In this document: positions 45,360 through 56,667 of the stretch, one piece after another | Layout: the number at the start of each line of letters is the position of its first letter | Position numbering within the stretch: the first letter of the stretch is position 1 | Assembly (NCBI RefSeq): GCF_029167375.1 | Contig: NZ_JARFTP010000020.1 | Span: forward strand, 1 to 64,000 | Direction of reading: 5' to 3' | DNA length: 64,000 nt | From: Tsukamurella sp. 8F | GTDB taxonomy: Bacteria > Actinomycetota > Actinomycetes > Mycobacteriales > Mycobacteriaceae | The notes under the pieces: generated by a model | The model's database searches: none | Seen by the model: the letters and a program-made list of their open reading frames with translations, nothing else | What the model was told of the DNA's origin: nothing | Translations under genes and position numbers: made by a program

Positions 45360-45848
45360 GTGAAGATGCCCCGGCCGAGCCGTCGCGCCGTTGCCACCGT
45401 TCTCGCCGCCGCCGCCGTGCTGACGGTCTCCCCCGCCGTCGCGACGGCCGCGCCCGCAGGCTCGTCCGGTGGTTCGCCGCAGGACCGACAGGCGATCTGC
45501 TGGAACTGGAGCGCGAATCGCGGCGCCGCCTATACGTCCGGGGACAAGCTGTCGAAGTACCTCAAGGGCAAGAAGCCCACGTGGGACGGCGCGGCGCCGC
45601 TGGCCGACGCGGCGGCGCGCGCCCTGCGCTCCGAGTCCTCGCAGACGTCGGCGCTCATCGACCGCGCCGCGGGAACGCCGGATCTGCAGGGCGCCCTGCG
45701 GGATTACAAGACGCGGCTCGACACGTATGCGTCGGCGCTCACCGCGGACGTGCACGCCCAGCCGCCGCGCAGCTGGAAGCGGACCAACCCGGCGGGTAAG
45801 GCGTACAACGCGGCGTACCAGCGTGTGGTCGCGGCCTGTAAGGCCTGA
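45360..45848 (+). CDS. Secreted protein of unknown function (paralogue B)
   Basis: A 162-residue protein with a cleavable signal (cut near TAAPAG), not a lipobox. KKPTWDGAAPLADAAARAL and LQGALRDYKTRLDTYASAL match the lipoprotein upstream, and both end with a Cys three residues from the C-terminus and an upstream Cys near the mature start, suggesting one disulfide. A tandem duplication with a change of anchoring is likely. Confidence 0.75.
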   Translation: MKMPRPSRRAVATVLAAAAVLTVSPAVATAAPAGSSGGSPQDRQAICWNWSANRGAAYTSGDKLSKYLKGKKPTWDGAAPLADAAARALRSESSQTSALIDRAAGTPDLQGALRDYKTRLDTYASALTADVHAQPPRSWKRTNPAGKAYNAAYQRVVAACKA

Positions 45849-46030
45849 GTACAGCTGACTGCAAGCCCTGAGGACGGCTCGAACGCCGCTCGCCGATCAT
45901 GCCGGCCGTGCTCGGCGTCGCGGTGTGCGGGTTGATGCCGGAAGCGCGCGCTCGCGTTCTCGCGCACTGATCCGGCGCCGCATACCGGGCAATCCCCGAG
46001 GACACCGCCCCCGGCGAACACGCCACACAC

Positions 46031-46071
46031 GCGAGAACCCCCGAATCCGCATCGGATTCGGGGGTTCTCGC
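46031..46071. terminator. Long bidirectional terminator
   Basis: Perfect 19-bp stem with a 3-base loop (arms start GCGAGAACCCCCGAATCCG), between the convergent secreted-protein and rpsQ genes. Confidence 0.9.
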
Positions 46072-46085
46072 GCTGGAGAGGAGGC

Positions 46086-46379
46086 CTACTTGGCCGCCTC
46101 CAGGACCTCGACCAGGCGCCAGCGCTTGGTAGCGCTGAGCGGGCGGGTCTCCATGATGCGGACACGGTCGCCGACTCCGGCGGTGCCCTTCTCGTCATGC
46201 GCCTTCACCTTGGAGGTGGTGCGGATGATCTTGCCGTAGAGGGGGTGCTTCACGCGGTCCTCGAGCTCGACGACGATGGTCTTGTCCATCTTGTCGGACA
46301 CGACGTAGCCCACGCGAACCTTGCGGCTGGCGCGCTCTTCGGTCACAGGGGAATCCTTCACTGCATCTTTCTCGGTCAT
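46086..46379 (-). CDS. rpsQ: 30S ribosomal protein S17
   Basis: A 97-residue protein with an N-terminal extension. [20 protein letters not shown] and [20 protein letters not shown] are the OB-fold signature. Last gene of the S10 operon. The ATG overlaps the rpmC stop (ATGA). Confidence 0.98.
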   Translation of the reverse strand: MTEKDAVKDSPVTEERASRKVRVGYVVSDKMDKTIVVELEDRVKHPLYGKIIRTTSKVKAHDEKGTAGVGDRVRIMETRPLSATKRWRLVEVLEAAK

Positions 46380-46606
46380 GCGGCGTCACCCTCCGGGCCC
46401 GAGGCCAGGCCGAGCTCGCGCTCGCGCAGGATCGTGTAGATCCGCGCGATCTCCTGGCGGACGGTGCGCAGGCGCCGGTTGTTGTCCATCTGGCCGGTGG
46501 CCATCTGGAAACGGAGGTTGAACAGCTCCTCCTTGGACTCGCGCAGCTTCTCGACGAGATCGTCCTGAGTCAGGCCGCGCAGGTCAGCGGCAGCGGTGTT
46601 CGCCAT
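46376..46606 (-). CDS. rpmC: 50S ribosomal protein L29
   Basis: A 76-residue helical protein starting [39 protein letters not shown] is the family core. It lies at the tunnel exit and takes part in SRP and trigger-factor docking. Its first base is the last base of the rplP stop. Confidence 0.97.
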   Translation of the reverse strand: MANTAAADLRGLTQDDLVEKLRESKEELFNLRFQMATGQMDNNRRLRTVRQEIARIYTILRERELGLASGPEGDAA

Positions 46607-47022
46607 CAGAACTGCTCCTCTCGGGTCACGATGCGGGTCTTGCAGGGGAGCTTGTGCTGCGCGCGGCGCAGGGCCTCGCGAGCGATCTGCTCGTTGGGGT
46701 AGGTCATCTCGAACATCACGCGGCCGGGCTTGACGTTCGCGACCCACCACTCGGGCGAACCCTTGCCGGAACCCATGCGGGTCTCGGCAGGCTTCTTGGT
46801 CAGCGGGCGGTCCGGGAAGATGTTGATCCAGACCTTGCCGCCACGCTTGATGTGGCGGTTGATCGCGATACGAGCCGACTCGATCTGCCGGTTGGTGATG
46901 TAGGCGGGCTCGAGGGCCTGGATACCGTAGTCACCGAACGCGACCTTGGTGCCACCGGAGGCGGCGCCGGAGCGCTTGGGATGGTGCTGCTTGCGGTGCC
47001 TCACCCGACGGGGGATCAACAT
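46606..47022 (-). CDS. rplP: 50S ribosomal protein L16
   Basis: A 138-residue protein from ATG 47022 ([20 protein letters not shown]). [20 protein letters not shown] and [20 protein letters not shown] are diagnostic. It helps position A-site tRNA. Confidence 0.98.
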   Translation of the reverse strand: MLIPRRVRHRKQHHPKRSGAASGGTKVAFGDYGIQALEPAYITNRQIESARIAINRHIKRGGKVWINIFPDRPLTKKPAETRMGSGKGSPEWWVANVKPGRVMFEMTYPNEQIAREALRRAQHKLPCKTRIVTREEQF

Positions 47023-47026
47023 GGCG

Positions 47027-48236
<1,210 letters not shown>

Positions 48237-48237
<1 letters not shown>

Positions 48238-48518
48238 TACCGGCGCTTACCCTTCCGGTCGTCCTTGATGTGACCCTTGAAGGTCCTCGTGGGCGCGAAC
48301 TCGCCCAGCTTGTGACCGACCATGTTCTCCGAGACGAACACCGGGACATGCTTGCGACCGTCGTGGACGGCGAAGGTGTGACCGATGAAGTCGGGGATGA
48401 TGGTCGAACGGCGCGACCAGGTCTTGATGACCTGCTTGGTGCCCTTCTCGTTCTGGACGTCGACCTTCGCGAGGAGGTGGTCGTCGACGAACGGGCCCTT
48501 CTTGAGGCTGCGTGGCAT
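48237..48518 (-). CDS. rpsS: 30S ribosomal protein S19
   Basis: A 93-residue protein. [20 protein letters not shown] and [20 protein letters not shown] are family signatures. It binds the 16S head with S13. Coupled to rplV. Confidence 0.98.
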
Positions 48519-48532
48519 TCTCTAACTCCCTC

Positions 48533-49369
48533 CTAGCGCTTGTTCTTGCCAGTACGACGCCGGCGAACGATCAGCTTGTCGCTCGGCTTGTTCTTGCGGG
48601 TACGGCCCTCGGGCTTGCCCCACGGGCTGACGGGGTGGCGGCCACCCGACGTCTTGCCCTCGCCGCCACCGTGCGGGTGGTCGACCGGGTTCATGACGAC
48701 ACCGCGGACGGTCGGGCGCTTGCCCTTCCAGCGCATACGGCCGGCCTTACCCCAGTTGATGTTGCTCTGCTCGGCGTTGCCGACCTCGCCGACGGTGGCG
48801 CGGCAGCGCACGTCGACGCGGCGGATCTCGCCGGAGGGCATGCGCAGGGTCGCGTACGGCCCCTCCTTGCCCAGCAGCTGGATCGACGCACCGGCCGAGC
48901 GGGCCATCTTGGCTCCGCCGCCCGGACGCAGCTCCACAGCGTGGATGACCGTACCGGCGGGGATGTTCCGCAGCGGCAGGTTGTTACCGGGCTTGATGTC
49001 GGCGTTGGGGCCGGACTCGACGACGTCGCCCTGTCCGAGACCCTTCGGCGCGATGATGTAGCGCTTCTCGCCGTCCAGGTAGTGGAGCAACGCGATCCGC
49101 GAGGTGCGGTTCGGGTCGTACTCGATGTGCGCGACCTTGGCGTTGACCCCGTCCTTGTCGTTGCGACGGAAGTCGATCACCCGGTAGGCACGCTTGTGCC
49201 CGCCGCCCTTGTGACGGGTGGTGATACGGCCGTGCGCGTTACGGCCGCCACGGCCGTGCAACGGGCGGACCAGCGACTTCTCGGGCGTGGTGCGCGTGAT
49301 CTCGTCGAAGGTCGACCCCGACGAACCGCGCCGGCCCGGCGTGGTCGGCTTGTGCTTACGGATAGCCAT
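48533..49369 (-). CDS. rplB: 50S ribosomal protein L2
   Basis: A 278-residue protein. [17 protein letters not shown] opens it. The peptidyl-transferase-proximal His is in [20 protein letters not shown]. The C-terminus is basic. The ATG directly abuts the rplW stop. Confidence 0.98.
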   Translation of the reverse strand: MAIRKHKPTTPGRRGSSGSTFDEITRTTPEKSLVRPLHGRGGRNAHGRITTRHKGGGHKRAYRVIDFRRNDKDGVNAKVAHIEYDPNRTSRIALLHYLDGEKRYIIAPKGLGQGDVVESGPNADIKPGNNLPLRNIPAGTVIHAVELRPGGGAKMARSAGASIQLLGKEGPYATLRMPSGEIRRVDVRCRATVGEVGNAEQSNINWGKAGRMRWKGKRPTVRGVVMNPVDHPHGGGEGKTSGGRHPVSPWGKPEGRTRKNKPSDKLIVRRRRTGKNKR

Positions 49370-49681
49370 TTAGCTTGCCCCTCCGAAGATCTCGATGGGC
49401 TTGCTGTCGGCGCTCAGGGTCACGATGGCGCGCTTGGTGCTCTTGCGCTGGCCGTAACCGAAGCGGGTGCGCTTGCGCTTGCCCGGGCGGTTCAGGGTGT
49501 TCACGGAGACGACCTTCACGCCGAAGACCTTCTCCACGGCGATCTTGATCTGCGTCTTGTTCGCGCTCGGGTGCACCAGGAAGGTGTACGTGTTGTCCTC
49601 GATGAGGCCGTACGACTTCTCCGAGATCACCGGCGCGAGCAGGATGTCCCGCGGGTCGGCGGGGATGGTTGCAGTAGCCAT
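49370..49681 (-). CDS. rplW: 50S ribosomal protein L23
   Basis: A 103-residue protein. [20 protein letters not shown] and [20 protein letters not shown] are diagnostic. It is the docking site for trigger factor and SRP. One-base overlap with rplD (TGATG). Confidence 0.98.
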   Translation of the reverse strand: MATATIPADPRDILLAPVISEKSYGLIEDNTYTFLVHPSANKTQIKIAVEKVFGVKVVSVNTLNRPGKRKRTRFGYGQRKSTKRAIVTLSADSKPIEIFGGAS

Positions 49682-50361
49682 CAGGCACTGACCTCCTCGG
49701 TCTTGTTGGTCACCGCGTCGTCGTGCGACTTCGTCGCAGCAGCGATGAACGCACCCAGGGCCTCGCGGCTGAACACCACGTCATCGCTATCGAGGACGTC
49801 GTAGGTGTTGAGCTGGTCCGGGAAGATGTACTTCGCGTTCTGCAGATTGTTGACGCTGCGCTGCGCAGTCAGGTCCTCGCGGCCGACGACCACCAGGAAC
49901 TTCTTGCGGTCGGAGAGGCGCTCGAGGAACTGGCGCGCGGACTTCGTCGACGCCTCCTGACCGGCGACGAGCTCGGTCACGACGTGGATCCGGTCCTCAC
50001 GCACCCGATCGGTGAGAGCACCGCGCAGGGCGGCGGCCTTCATCTTCTTGGGGGTGCGCTGGCTGTAGTCACGCGGCTGCGGGCCGTGGACGGTGCCACC
50101 GCCGGCGAACTGCGGCGCGCGGGTCGAGCCCTGGCGGGCGCGGCCGGTGCCCTTCTGCCGGTAGGGCTTGCGGCCACCGCCGCGGACCTCGCCGCGGGTC
50201 TTGGTGGCGTGCGTGCCCTCGCGGGCGGCCGCCAGCTGGGCGACGACCACCTGGTGCATCAGGGAGATGTTGGGTTCGACGTCGAAGATCTCCGCGGGGA
50301 GGTCGACGGTGCCGTCGACCTTGCCCTCGGCGTTCTGGACGTTCAGAGTCAGCTTGCTCAC
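49681..50361 (-). CDS. rplD: 50S ribosomal protein L4
   Basis: A 226-residue protein. The tunnel loop is [20 protein letters not shown], with [20 protein letters not shown] after it. In E. coli L4 represses its own operon; no such leader site is recognised here. GTG 50361 overlaps the rplC stop (GTGA). Confidence 0.98.
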   Translation of the reverse strand: MSKLTLNVQNAEGKVDGTVDLPAEIFDVEPNISLMHQVVVAQLAAAREGTHATKTRGEVRGGGRKPYRQKGTGRARQGSTRAPQFAGGGTVHGPQPRDYSQRTPKKMKAAALRGALTDRVREDRIHVVTELVAGQEASTKSARQFLERLSDRKKFLVVVGREDLTAQRSVNNLQNAKYIFPDQLNTYDVLDSDDVVFSREALGAFIAAATKSHDDAVTNKTEEVSA

Positions 50362-51020
50362 GCGTGAGCACCACCCTTCACAGCGCTACGCACCACAACG
50401 AGGCCGCCCTTGCGGCCCGGGATGGCGCCCTTGATCAGCAGCACGCCGGCCTCGGCGTCCACCTTGAAGACGCTGAGGTTCTGCGTGGTCACCTTGTCGG
50501 AGCCCATGCGGCCCGCCATGCGGACGCCCTTGAAGACGCGGCCCGGCGTGGCGCAGCCACCGATGGACCCGGGGGCACGGTGTACAGCCTGCGCACCGTG
50601 GCTGGCGCCGAGGCCGGCGAAGCCGTGGCGCTTCATGACACCCGCGTAGCCCTTGCCCTTGCTGATGCCCGTGACGTCGACGAACTCGCCGCCGGCGAAC
50701 ACGTCGGCCGCGATCTCCTGGCCGACCGTGTACTCGGCCGCGGCGTCGGCGTCGAGGCGCAGTTCGGCGATCGTCCGGCGCGGCGTGACGCCCGCCTTGG
50801 CGAACTGCCCGGCGACGGGCTTGGTCACCTTGCGGGGGTCGATCGCGCCGTAGGCGACCTGGACGGCGGAGTAGCCGTCGACGGCCTCGGTGCGGATCTG
50901 GGTCACGACGTTCGGCCCGGCCTTTACGACGGTGACCGGGACGACCCGGTTGTTCTCGTCGAAGACCTGGGTCATGCCGAGCTTGGTGCCCAGGATTCCC
51001 TTGATCTTGTTCTCACTCAT
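50358..51020 (-). CDS. rplC: 50S ribosomal protein L3
   Basis: A 220-residue protein. [20 protein letters not shown] opens it and [20 protein letters not shown] is the family motif near the methylated Gln. An early 23S assembly protein. It lies 32 bp from rpsJ. Confidence 0.98.
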   Translation of the reverse strand: MSENKIKGILGTKLGMTQVFDENNRVVPVTVVKAGPNVVTQIRTEAVDGYSAVQVAYGAIDPRKVTKPVAGQFAKAGVTPRRTIAELRLDADAAAEYTVGQEIAADVFAGGEFVDVTGISKGKGYAGVMKRHGFAGLGASHGAQAVHRAPGSIGGCATPGRVFKGVRMAGRMGSDKVTTQNLSVFKVDAEAGVLLIKGAIPGRKGGLVVVRSAVKGGAHA

Positions 51021-51052
51021 TGGTCAGTTATCTCCGTAGCTACCCGGGCCGC

Positions 51053-51358
51053 CTACTGGATGTTCACATCGACGCTGGCAGGCAGGTCGATGCGCATCAG
51101 CGCGTCCACCGTCTTCGGCGTCGGGTCCAGGATGTCGATGAGCCGCTTGTGGGTCCGCATCTCGAAGTGCTCGCGAGAGTCCTTGTACTTGTGCGGCGAA
51201 CGGATGACGCAGTACACGTTCTTCTCCGTCGGCAGCGGCACGGGACCGACGACGCGAGCGCCGGTGCGGGTCACGGTCTCGACGATCTTGCGCGCGGACG
51301 CGTCGATCGCCTCATGGTCGTAGGCCTTGAGCCTGATGCGGATCTTCTGTCCCGCCAC
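51053..51358 (-). CDS. rpsJ: 30S ribosomal protein S10
   Basis: A 101-residue protein from GTG 51358, beginning with the usual [38 protein letters not shown] is diagnostic. It works in the 30S head and in NusB-dependent antitermination. First gene of the S10 operon. Confidence 0.98.
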   Translation of the reverse strand: MAGQKIRIRLKAYDHEAIDASARKIVETVTRTGARVVGPVPLPTEKNVYCVIRSPHKYKDSREHFEMRTHKRLIDILDPTPKTVDALMRIDLPASVDVNIQ

Positions 51359-51923
51359 GGTCGTGTCCTCTTCCGTCAGTGTTCCAAGTGTTCGACACAC
51401 GCCACAGCGCAGGGCGACTGCTCCCGCGGCCAGGGCCGCCAGGGCCCGGGACCGAGGTCCTCAACCGAGTCGATCGACGCTGTTCATGTGTCAATTTGCT
51501 CCGGCCCACGCGGTCGGGCGTGTCGCCCTTCCGCTCAGCATTGTGCGGTTCGAGAATCCCCTTGCCGCGGCCTGCCGGGCCGAACGCACCCGTGCGCCCC
51601 GAGGGGCTGGGTGCTACGTATGGTTGGCGGCCTTCCGCGGCATCCCCGGCCAGTTCGGTGTCCCGCTTGGCCGAGGCCCGGTTCGGGCCTCTTCACCCGA
51701 CGGCGGCCGCAGGGGACCACGTCGCCTGGTGAAGGCAACCCGACCAGTATGCACTGTCGGCACGCGAGGTTCAAATCCTGATGGCGTCCAAGTCCACGAG
51801 CGACTCCGTCGCCGCCCTGTCGAGCGGCCGCCGTCACAGTGCGGTTCGGACGACTCCATCGCCACTCCGGTCGAGCGACTCCATCACAGTGCAGATTAAG
51901 GAGCCTCTGGAACAATCGTCGCC
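51359..51923. other. Intergenic region upstream of the S10 operon
   Basis: No gene can be supported. A TTGACA lies on the minus strand at 51489-51494, but no -10 of TANNNT form follows at the right distance, so the S10 promoter is not pinned down. Hairpins occur at CCGACCAGT...ACTGTCGG near 51743-51764. A tRNA-like GGTTCAAATCC string near 51769 does not fold into a tRNA. Confidence 0.4.
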
Positions 51924-52997
51924 GTGGATCGACCGACGCGCCGCGCACGGACGGGACTGCGCGCGACCGCCGCCGCAGCCGTGGTCGCGACATGCCTTGC
52001 GGCGTGCACGACGCAGCCGACCAAGGACGACCTGGAGCTCCCCTCCCCCACGCGCTCCGGCGCCCGGCCGGGGCAGTCGGGCGAGGACGTGCACACCGTC
52101 GACTCGTCGACTCCCTATGTCTACCTACCCGCGCCCCAGGGTGACCCGGAGCAGGACTACGGATCGCTCTATCTCCCGCCCGGCCGGTTCGCGAACGGAT
52201 CGATCCCGGTCGTCGTGATGATCCACGGCGGCGGCTGGAAGAAGAAGGCTGGCCTGTCGTACATGTCCGGCGCCGCACGCAGCCTCCAGGAGGCCGGGGT
52301 CGCCGTGTGGAACATCGAGTACCGCCGCGTCGGTTCGGGCGGCGGCTGGCCGACCACCTTCACGGACGTTGCGCGCGGCATCGATTTCGTCAAAACCCTG
52401 TCGACGACGGTGGCTCCCCAGCTCGACGTCGACAACGTGACCATCCTCGGGCACTCGGCGGGCGGCGAGCTCGCCGCCTGGGCGGGCGCCAGGCGCACCC
52501 TCCCGCCGGGCGCCCCGGGCGCCGGGCCGCTGGTCATGCCACGCACGACCGTCTCCCTGTCGGGGGTCCTCGACATGGCGGCGTCCGCGCACTACAACAA
52601 CCATGTCCGCAACGTGCTGGGAGGCATGCCCGACCAGGTGCCGGATCGGTACGCCCTGGTCAACCCACTCCAGCGGATCGACCCGTCCGTGCCCGCCGTC
52701 GTCGTGCACGGGACCAAGGACAGGGTCGTGCCCTCCTTCGAGTCGGTCGAGTACGCCCGGGCACTGTCCGCGTCCGGCGGCCACTCCTATCTGCTCGAGC
52801 TGGCGGGCGCGAACCACGGCCAGACGATCTCGGTGTCGAGTCGGTGGTGGCCGCGCATCCGATCGCTGGTGGTAGCGGTCGCCAAGCTGGGATTCGCGGC
52901 AGCCACCACTGCGGCCGAGCCCCCTCGACCGGTGGCACCGTCGCAGGCGGGTTCCGCGGGCCTGGCACGGAACGCCGCCGGCGCTCCTCCGCGGTAA
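51924..52997 (+). CDS. Lipoprotein alpha/beta hydrolase (esterase-like)
   Basis: A 357-residue protein with a lipobox LAAC near residue 28, so it is exported and anchored. The hydrolase core has HGGGW (oxyanion hole), the nucleophile in ILGHSAGGELAAW, the Asp in VVVHGTKDRVV and the His in LAGANHGQT. The layout is that of the BD-FAE / kynurenine-formamidase-like group within the hormone-sensitive lipase clan. GTG start. Substrate unknown, probably a cell-envelope or exogenous ester. Confidence 0.85.
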   Translation: MDRPTRRARTGLRATAAAAVVATCLAACTTQPTKDDLELPSPTRSGARPGQSGEDVHTVDSSTPYVYLPAPQGDPEQDYGSLYLPPGRFANGSIPVVVMIHGGGWKKKAGLSYMSGAARSLQEAGVAVWNIEYRRVGSGGGWPTTFTDVARGIDFVKTLSTTVAPQLDVDNVTILGHSAGGELAAWAGARRTLPPGAPGAGPLVMPRTTVSLSGVLDMAASAHYNNHVRNVLGGMPDQVPDRYALVNPLQRIDPSVPAVVVHGTKDRVVPSFESVEYARALSASGGHSYLLELAGANHGQTISVSSRWWPRIRSLVVAVAKLGFAAATTAAEPPRPVAPSQAGSAGLARNAAGAPPR

Positions 52998-53013
52998 CTT
53001 ACCGCGGAGTAAG
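52998..53013. promoter_or_regulatory. Possible operator CTTACCGCGGAGTAAG
   Basis: CTTAC and GTAAG arms around CGCGGA, nine bases before the thioesterase-like gene. The layout resembles TetR-type operators of lipid genes. Confidence 0.45.
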
Positions 53014-53021
53014 ATAAGGCC

Positions 53022-53495
53022 ATGGCATCGACCTATGGTCTGTGGAAGACCCTTCAAGACAAGCCGCTCGGCAAACTCGCGTTCTCTGCGGCGGCATCGC
53101 TCAAGGCCCCCTACTTCGTCTCCGTCACCCCTTACATCAAGGAACTGGAGTACGGCCACGCGGTCGTCCACGGCCCCAAGTGGTGGTACGTGCAGAACCA
53201 CATCGGCACGTTCCACGCGATCGCCGCGTGCAACCTCGCCGAGGTGGCGATGGGCATGATGATGGAGGCCTCGACGCCTGCGACACACCGCTGGCTGCCG
53301 AAGTCCATGAAGGTGGACTACCTGGCGAAGGCGGAGTCCTCGCTCACCGCGACCGCGCGATTCGCCGAGGACGTCGACTGGGACGCGATCACCAAGGGGC
53401 GCGACGTCGTGGTCTCGATCGCCGTGACCGACAACTCGGGTAAGGAGGTCGTGCACGCCGACATCACCACCTGGGTCACGCCGAAGCCCAAGTGA
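53022..53495 (+). CDS. DUF4442 hotdog-fold protein, thioesterase-like
   Basis: A 157-residue protein. The hotdog helix is IGTFHAIAACNLAEVAMGMM, preceded by KWWYVQNH, with strands MKVDYLAKAESSLTATARF and HADITTWVTPK. DUF4442 proteins resemble PaaI-type acyl-CoA thioesterases. An inverted repeat just upstream suggests control by a lipid-responsive TetR factor encoded elsewhere. Confidence 0.8.
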   Translation: MASTYGLWKTLQDKPLGKLAFSAAASLKAPYFVSVTPYIKELEYGHAVVHGPKWWYVQNHIGTFHAIAACNLAEVAMGMMMEASTPATHRWLPKSMKVDYLAKAESSLTATARFAEDVDWDAITKGRDVVVSIAVTDNSGKEVVHADITTWVTPKPK

Positions 53496-53603
53496 CCGAC
53501 GCGGTGTCACATCTGCAACTCCAATGATCGTGAGTTGCACAATCGATCCTCTTCGTGGGACCGTACCGCGGACCCGATTTCTGCCGTGAGGAGCGTCACG
53601 CCC

Positions 53604-54314
53604 ATGCACACGCGCCCCCGGATCGCCGCTGCGGTCCTCGCCACCGCCGCACTGGCGGCCGCGCCGACCGCCGTCGCCTCAGCCGATCCCGTACTGACGG
53701 CCGCGACGTCCACGACCGTGTCCCCCGGCGCATCGGTACTGACGGTGTCCTCGATGCACGGCAACACCGCCGACGGTCTCGCGTGCACCGTCGGGTTCAT
53801 CGGGCAGCGCAGCGACGGAACCAAGGTCGGCGTCTACGCCGGGCACTGCGGCAAGGTCGGTGAGAAGGTCGCATTCGGCAACCGCGTGGTCGGCAAGACC
53901 ATCGCATCGTCGGCCCCGCAGCTCACTGCACAGGAGACCTTCGTGAACCAGAACGCTGCGGACTGGGCGGCATTCACCGTCGACCCCGGAAGCGCCCAGC
54001 TCGTGCCGGGCGGCCGAGCGAAGGCGTCGTCCCTGGGCAAGGCCCGTGTCGGCGACAAGGTCTGCAGCGACGGCGCGACGTCCGGCTGGCGCTGCGGCAC
54101 CGTCGTACAGGTCGACGGTTCGTACATCGCCACCACGATCGGCGTGCAGACCGGCGACAGCGGCGGCCCGCTGATCCGCACCGCCGACGGCGCCGCCCTC
54201 GGCATCGCGAGCCGCGCCGCGTCGTTCGGCAACAGCAAGACACCCACGGGCTCGCTGTACTACGACCTCGGCTCCGCGCTGAGCGCCATCGGCGCGACCC
54301 TGGTCACGGGCTAG
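53604..54314 (+). CDS. Secreted chymotrypsin-like serine protease (S1 family), second copy
   Basis: A 236-residue protein with a Sec signal (MHTRPRIAAAVLATAALAAA, cut near ASA-DP). Triad: His in VYAGHCGK, Asp in AADWAAFTVD, Ser in QTGDSGGPL. Two cysteine pairs match the paralogue at 20436-21188 (LACTVGF/GHCG and KVCSDG/WRCG). ATG 53604 is chosen over an ATG 69 bases upstream because it places the signal peptide at the N-terminus. Confidence 0.88.
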   Translation: MHTRPRIAAAVLATAALAAAPTAVASADPVLTAATSTTVSPGASVLTVSSMHGNTADGLACTVGFIGQRSDGTKVGVYAGHCGKVGEKVAFGNRVVGKTIASSAPQLTAQETFVNQNAADWAAFTVDPGSAQLVPGGRAKASSLGKARVGDKVCSDGATSGWRCGTVVQVDGSYIATTIGVQTGDSGGPLIRTADGAALGIASRAASFGNSKTPTGSLYYDLGSALSAIGATLVTG

Positions 54315-54913
54315 AGCCAGAAGTCCTCCATCGCGTCCGCGGTCAGCTCGCCCACGCGTGAGCGGGTGGGCGCGAGGTCATGCGCGGCCGCGAGCTCGAT
54401 GGTGCGCGTCTTCGCCGGGACGAGTGCGGCCGCCTCGGCGAGTTCGTCCGCCGTCGCGAACGGGTCGCGGCGGCCATGCACGAACAGGGTGGGCACCGTC
54501 AGGCTCGGCAGGTGTTCGATGCGCAGCTTCTCCGGTCTCTTCGGCGGATGCAGTGGGTAGCTGAGCAGGATCAGGCCGTCGGGTCTCGTCGGCCCCTCCG
54601 CGGCAGCCATCGACGCCATCCGGCCGCCGTACGAGTGGCCGCCCCACAACAGCCTGTGGTCGGGCCCGGCGAATCGCTCCGTCGCCTCCGCGAAAGCGGC
54701 GCGGTCCGCGGCCTGACCGGCCGGACTGGGCGGCCCCTTCGGACGCGTGCGGCGGAACGGCAGGTCGATGCGGACGACGCGCACCCCGCGGTCAGCGAGG
54801 GACTCCGCGACCGTGCGCAGGATGACGGCGTCGCGATTCGCACCCGCCCCGTGCGCGAGGATCGCGACGGCGCGCGGCTCACCGTCGGGCTCGTGCAGTG
54901 AGAACCACGTCAT
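54311..54913 (-). CDS. Alpha/beta hydrolase, TEX30/KANL3-like
   Basis: A 200-residue protein. VAILAHGAGANRD is the oxyanion region, LLWGGHSYGGRMASM carries the nucleophile, FVHGRRDPFA the acid, and AAHDLAPTR the His. This fits the short dienelactone-hydrolase-like COG3571 group. Its stop overlaps the convergent protease stop. Substrate unknown. Confidence 0.82.
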   Translation of the reverse strand: MTWFSLHEPDGEPRAVAILAHGAGANRDAVILRTVAESLADRGVRVVRIDLPFRRTRPKGPPSPAGQAADRAAFAEATERFAGPDHRLLWGGHSYGGRMASMAAAEGPTRPDGLILLSYPLHPPKRPEKLRIEHLPSLTVPTLFVHGRRDPFATADELAEAAALVPAKTRTIELAAAHDLAPTRSRVGELTADAMEDFWL

Positions 54914-54937
54914 ACCTAGGACAGTAGGGTCACCCCT

Positions 54938-56032
54938 ATGACTGATGCGAAGAGCGGCCCGCTGAAGGGCCTCAAGGTCGTCGAGTTCGCGGCCCTCGGG
55001 CCCGCGCCGCACGCGGCGATGATGCTCGCCGATCTCGGCGCCGACGTGGTGTCACTGCAGCGCCCCGGCGTGGGCGTGAGCGGCCTGGCCGGGAAGCCGC
55101 AGATGGTCAAGCGCGGGCGCACGATCGTCGAGGTAGACCTCAAGAACCCCGACGACGTGGCTTCCGTACTCGACCTGTTGGACCGCGCCGACGTGCTAGT
55201 GGAGGGCTTCCGCCCGGGCGTGCTGGAACGCCTCGGCCTCGGGCCCGACGTGGTGCTGGAACGGAATCCGCGGCTCGTGTACGGGCGGATGACCGGCTGG
55301 GGTCAGGAGGGGCCTAACGCGCCCCGTGCCGGCCACGACATGAACTACATCGCCCTCACCGGGCTGCTGCACGCCATCGGACGCAAGGGCGAGCGGCCCG
55401 TGCCTCCCCTGAACCTGGTCGGCGACTTCGGCGGCGGCTCGATGTTCCTGGTGTTCGGCGTGCTGGCCGCACTGTTCGAACGGCAGGGCTCCGGTAGGGG
55501 ACAGGTCGTGGACGCCGCGATGGTGGACGGTGCATCCGTGCTCGGACAGATGCAGTGGGACTTCCGCGGGCAGGGCATCTGGACCGACGAGCGCGGCGTG
55601 AACAGCCTCGACGGCGGCGCACCGTTCTACGACACCTACGAGTGCGGCGACGGGAAGTACTTCTCCGTCGGCGCGATCGAGCCGCAGTTCTTCGCGGAGA
55701 TGCTGGCCAAACTCGAGATCGACCCGGCGACGCTGCCGAACCAGCTCGACATCGCGCGGTGGGACGAGTTGCGGAACGCCATCGCGACGCGGTTCAAGGA
55801 GAAGTCACGGGACGAATGGGCCGACGTGTTCGCGGAGTCCGATGCGTGCTGCTGGCCGATCCTGACATTCGAGGAGGCTCCCAAGCACCCGCACATGGCC
55901 GCGCGCGGCAATCTGCAGGAGGTCGACGGCGTCATGACCCCCATGCCGGCACCCCGCTTCTCCCGGACGCCCGCCGACAAGCCTGCAGGCCCCCGGGCCG
56001 ATGTGACCCCTATCGGGGAGGTGTGGCGGTAG
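54938..56032 (+). CDS. Family III CoA-transferase, alpha-methylacyl-CoA racemase
   Basis: A 364-residue protein. [20 protein letters not shown] opens it. The racemase triad can be placed: His in [13 protein letters not shown], Asp in [10 protein letters not shown] and Glu in [14 protein letters not shown]. Length matches the mycobacterial racemase Mcr (about 360). It interconverts 2-methyl branched acyl-CoA epimers in lipid or sterol side-chain breakdown. Confidence 0.9.
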   Translation: MTDAKSGPLKGLKVVEFAALGPAPHAAMMLADLGADVVSLQRPGVGVSGLAGKPQMVKRGRTIVEVDLKNPDDVASVLDLLDRADVLVEGFRPGVLERLGLGPDVVLERNPRLVYGRMTGWGQEGPNAPRAGHDMNYIALTGLLHAIGRKGERPVPPLNLVGDFGGGSMFLVFGVLAALFERQGSGRGQVVDAAMVDGASVLGQMQWDFRGQGIWTDERGVNSLDGGAPFYDTYECGDGKYFSVGAIEPQFFAEMLAKLEIDPATLPNQLDIARWDELRNAIATRFKEKSRDEWADVFAESDACCWPILTFEEAPKHPHMAARGNLQEVDGVMTPMPAPRFSRTPADKPAGPRADVTPIGEVWR

Positions 56033-56145
56033 AACTGGTGCGCCGTTGACCATCCGCGCTGCCCGATTCGCGTAACGAATTCGGTTCCCCGGCTTATAAG
56101 CAGTCGCACATAGTGTGCTGCATCACATAATCGGGAGGGGAACCC

Positions 56146-56559
56146 ATGAAGTCGATCCGAATCAGTGCGGCCGCGCTCGCGCTGGCTGTAGCCGTGCCCG
56201 GTGCTGCGATGTCCGGCACGGCGAACGCCGCCACGCCGGGCACCTGCACCGTCCAGAAGAACCTGTCCAAGGTGACGGTCACCCAGAGCGCGCCGGGCTA
56301 CGTGGATATCGTCGTCGCGGAACCGCCGTACCTGCCGAGGCTGTCCGGGTGGTACTCGGCCACCGTGAACTGGTCGAACCCGAAGGGAATCCACGGCAAC
56401 ACCTGGCAGACCACCGATATGAGCAAGACCGGCGCGAAACTCAAGTTCACGGCACTGCAGGTGTTCCAGGGCTTCGTCGACTTCACGGTGACGGTCACGG
56501 ACAAGGGTCAGTTCGTCACACGTGAGGGCACGTGCACCACGCAGTTCCCCGTCCTCTGA
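56146..56559 (+). CDS. Small secreted protein of unknown function
   Basis: A 137-residue protein with a clear Sec signal (cut near ANA-AT). The mature 110 residues are strand-rich (KVTVTQSAPGYVDIVVAEPP, FQGFVDFTVTVTDKGQF) with two cysteines (GTCTVQ and GTCTTQ) that probably form a disulfide, as in an Ig-like sandwich. GGGAGGGG ribosome site. A GCACA tag TGTGC repeat precedes it. Family not recognised. Confidence 0.7.
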   Translation: MKSIRISAAALALAVAVPGAAMSGTANAATPGTCTVQKNLSKVTVTQSAPGYVDIVVAEPPYLPRLSGWYSATVNWSNPKGIHGNTWQTTDMSKTGAKLKFTALQVFQGFVDFTVTVTDKGQFVTREGTCTTQFPVL

Positions 56560-56667
56560 CGCGGCCCTGCTGAAACCTGGCGGCCGGCGGGGTCCGGGCG
56601 GAACATGCCGCCCCGACCCCGCTGGGCCTGCGTCTTTCAGCAGGAGACGGTCGATAAGGTGGCTGCC

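Noticed and set aside
51489-51494. S10 operon promoter at TTGACA
   Set aside because: No TANNNT at 16-18 bp downstream on the minus strand, so the promoter was not called.
51743-51793. tRNA-like 3' end (GGTTCAAATCC ... GGCGTCCA)
   Set aside because: Only three of five T-stem pairs form and no matching 5' acceptor strand (GACGCCA) exists at the right distance. Not a tRNA gene; at most a relic.
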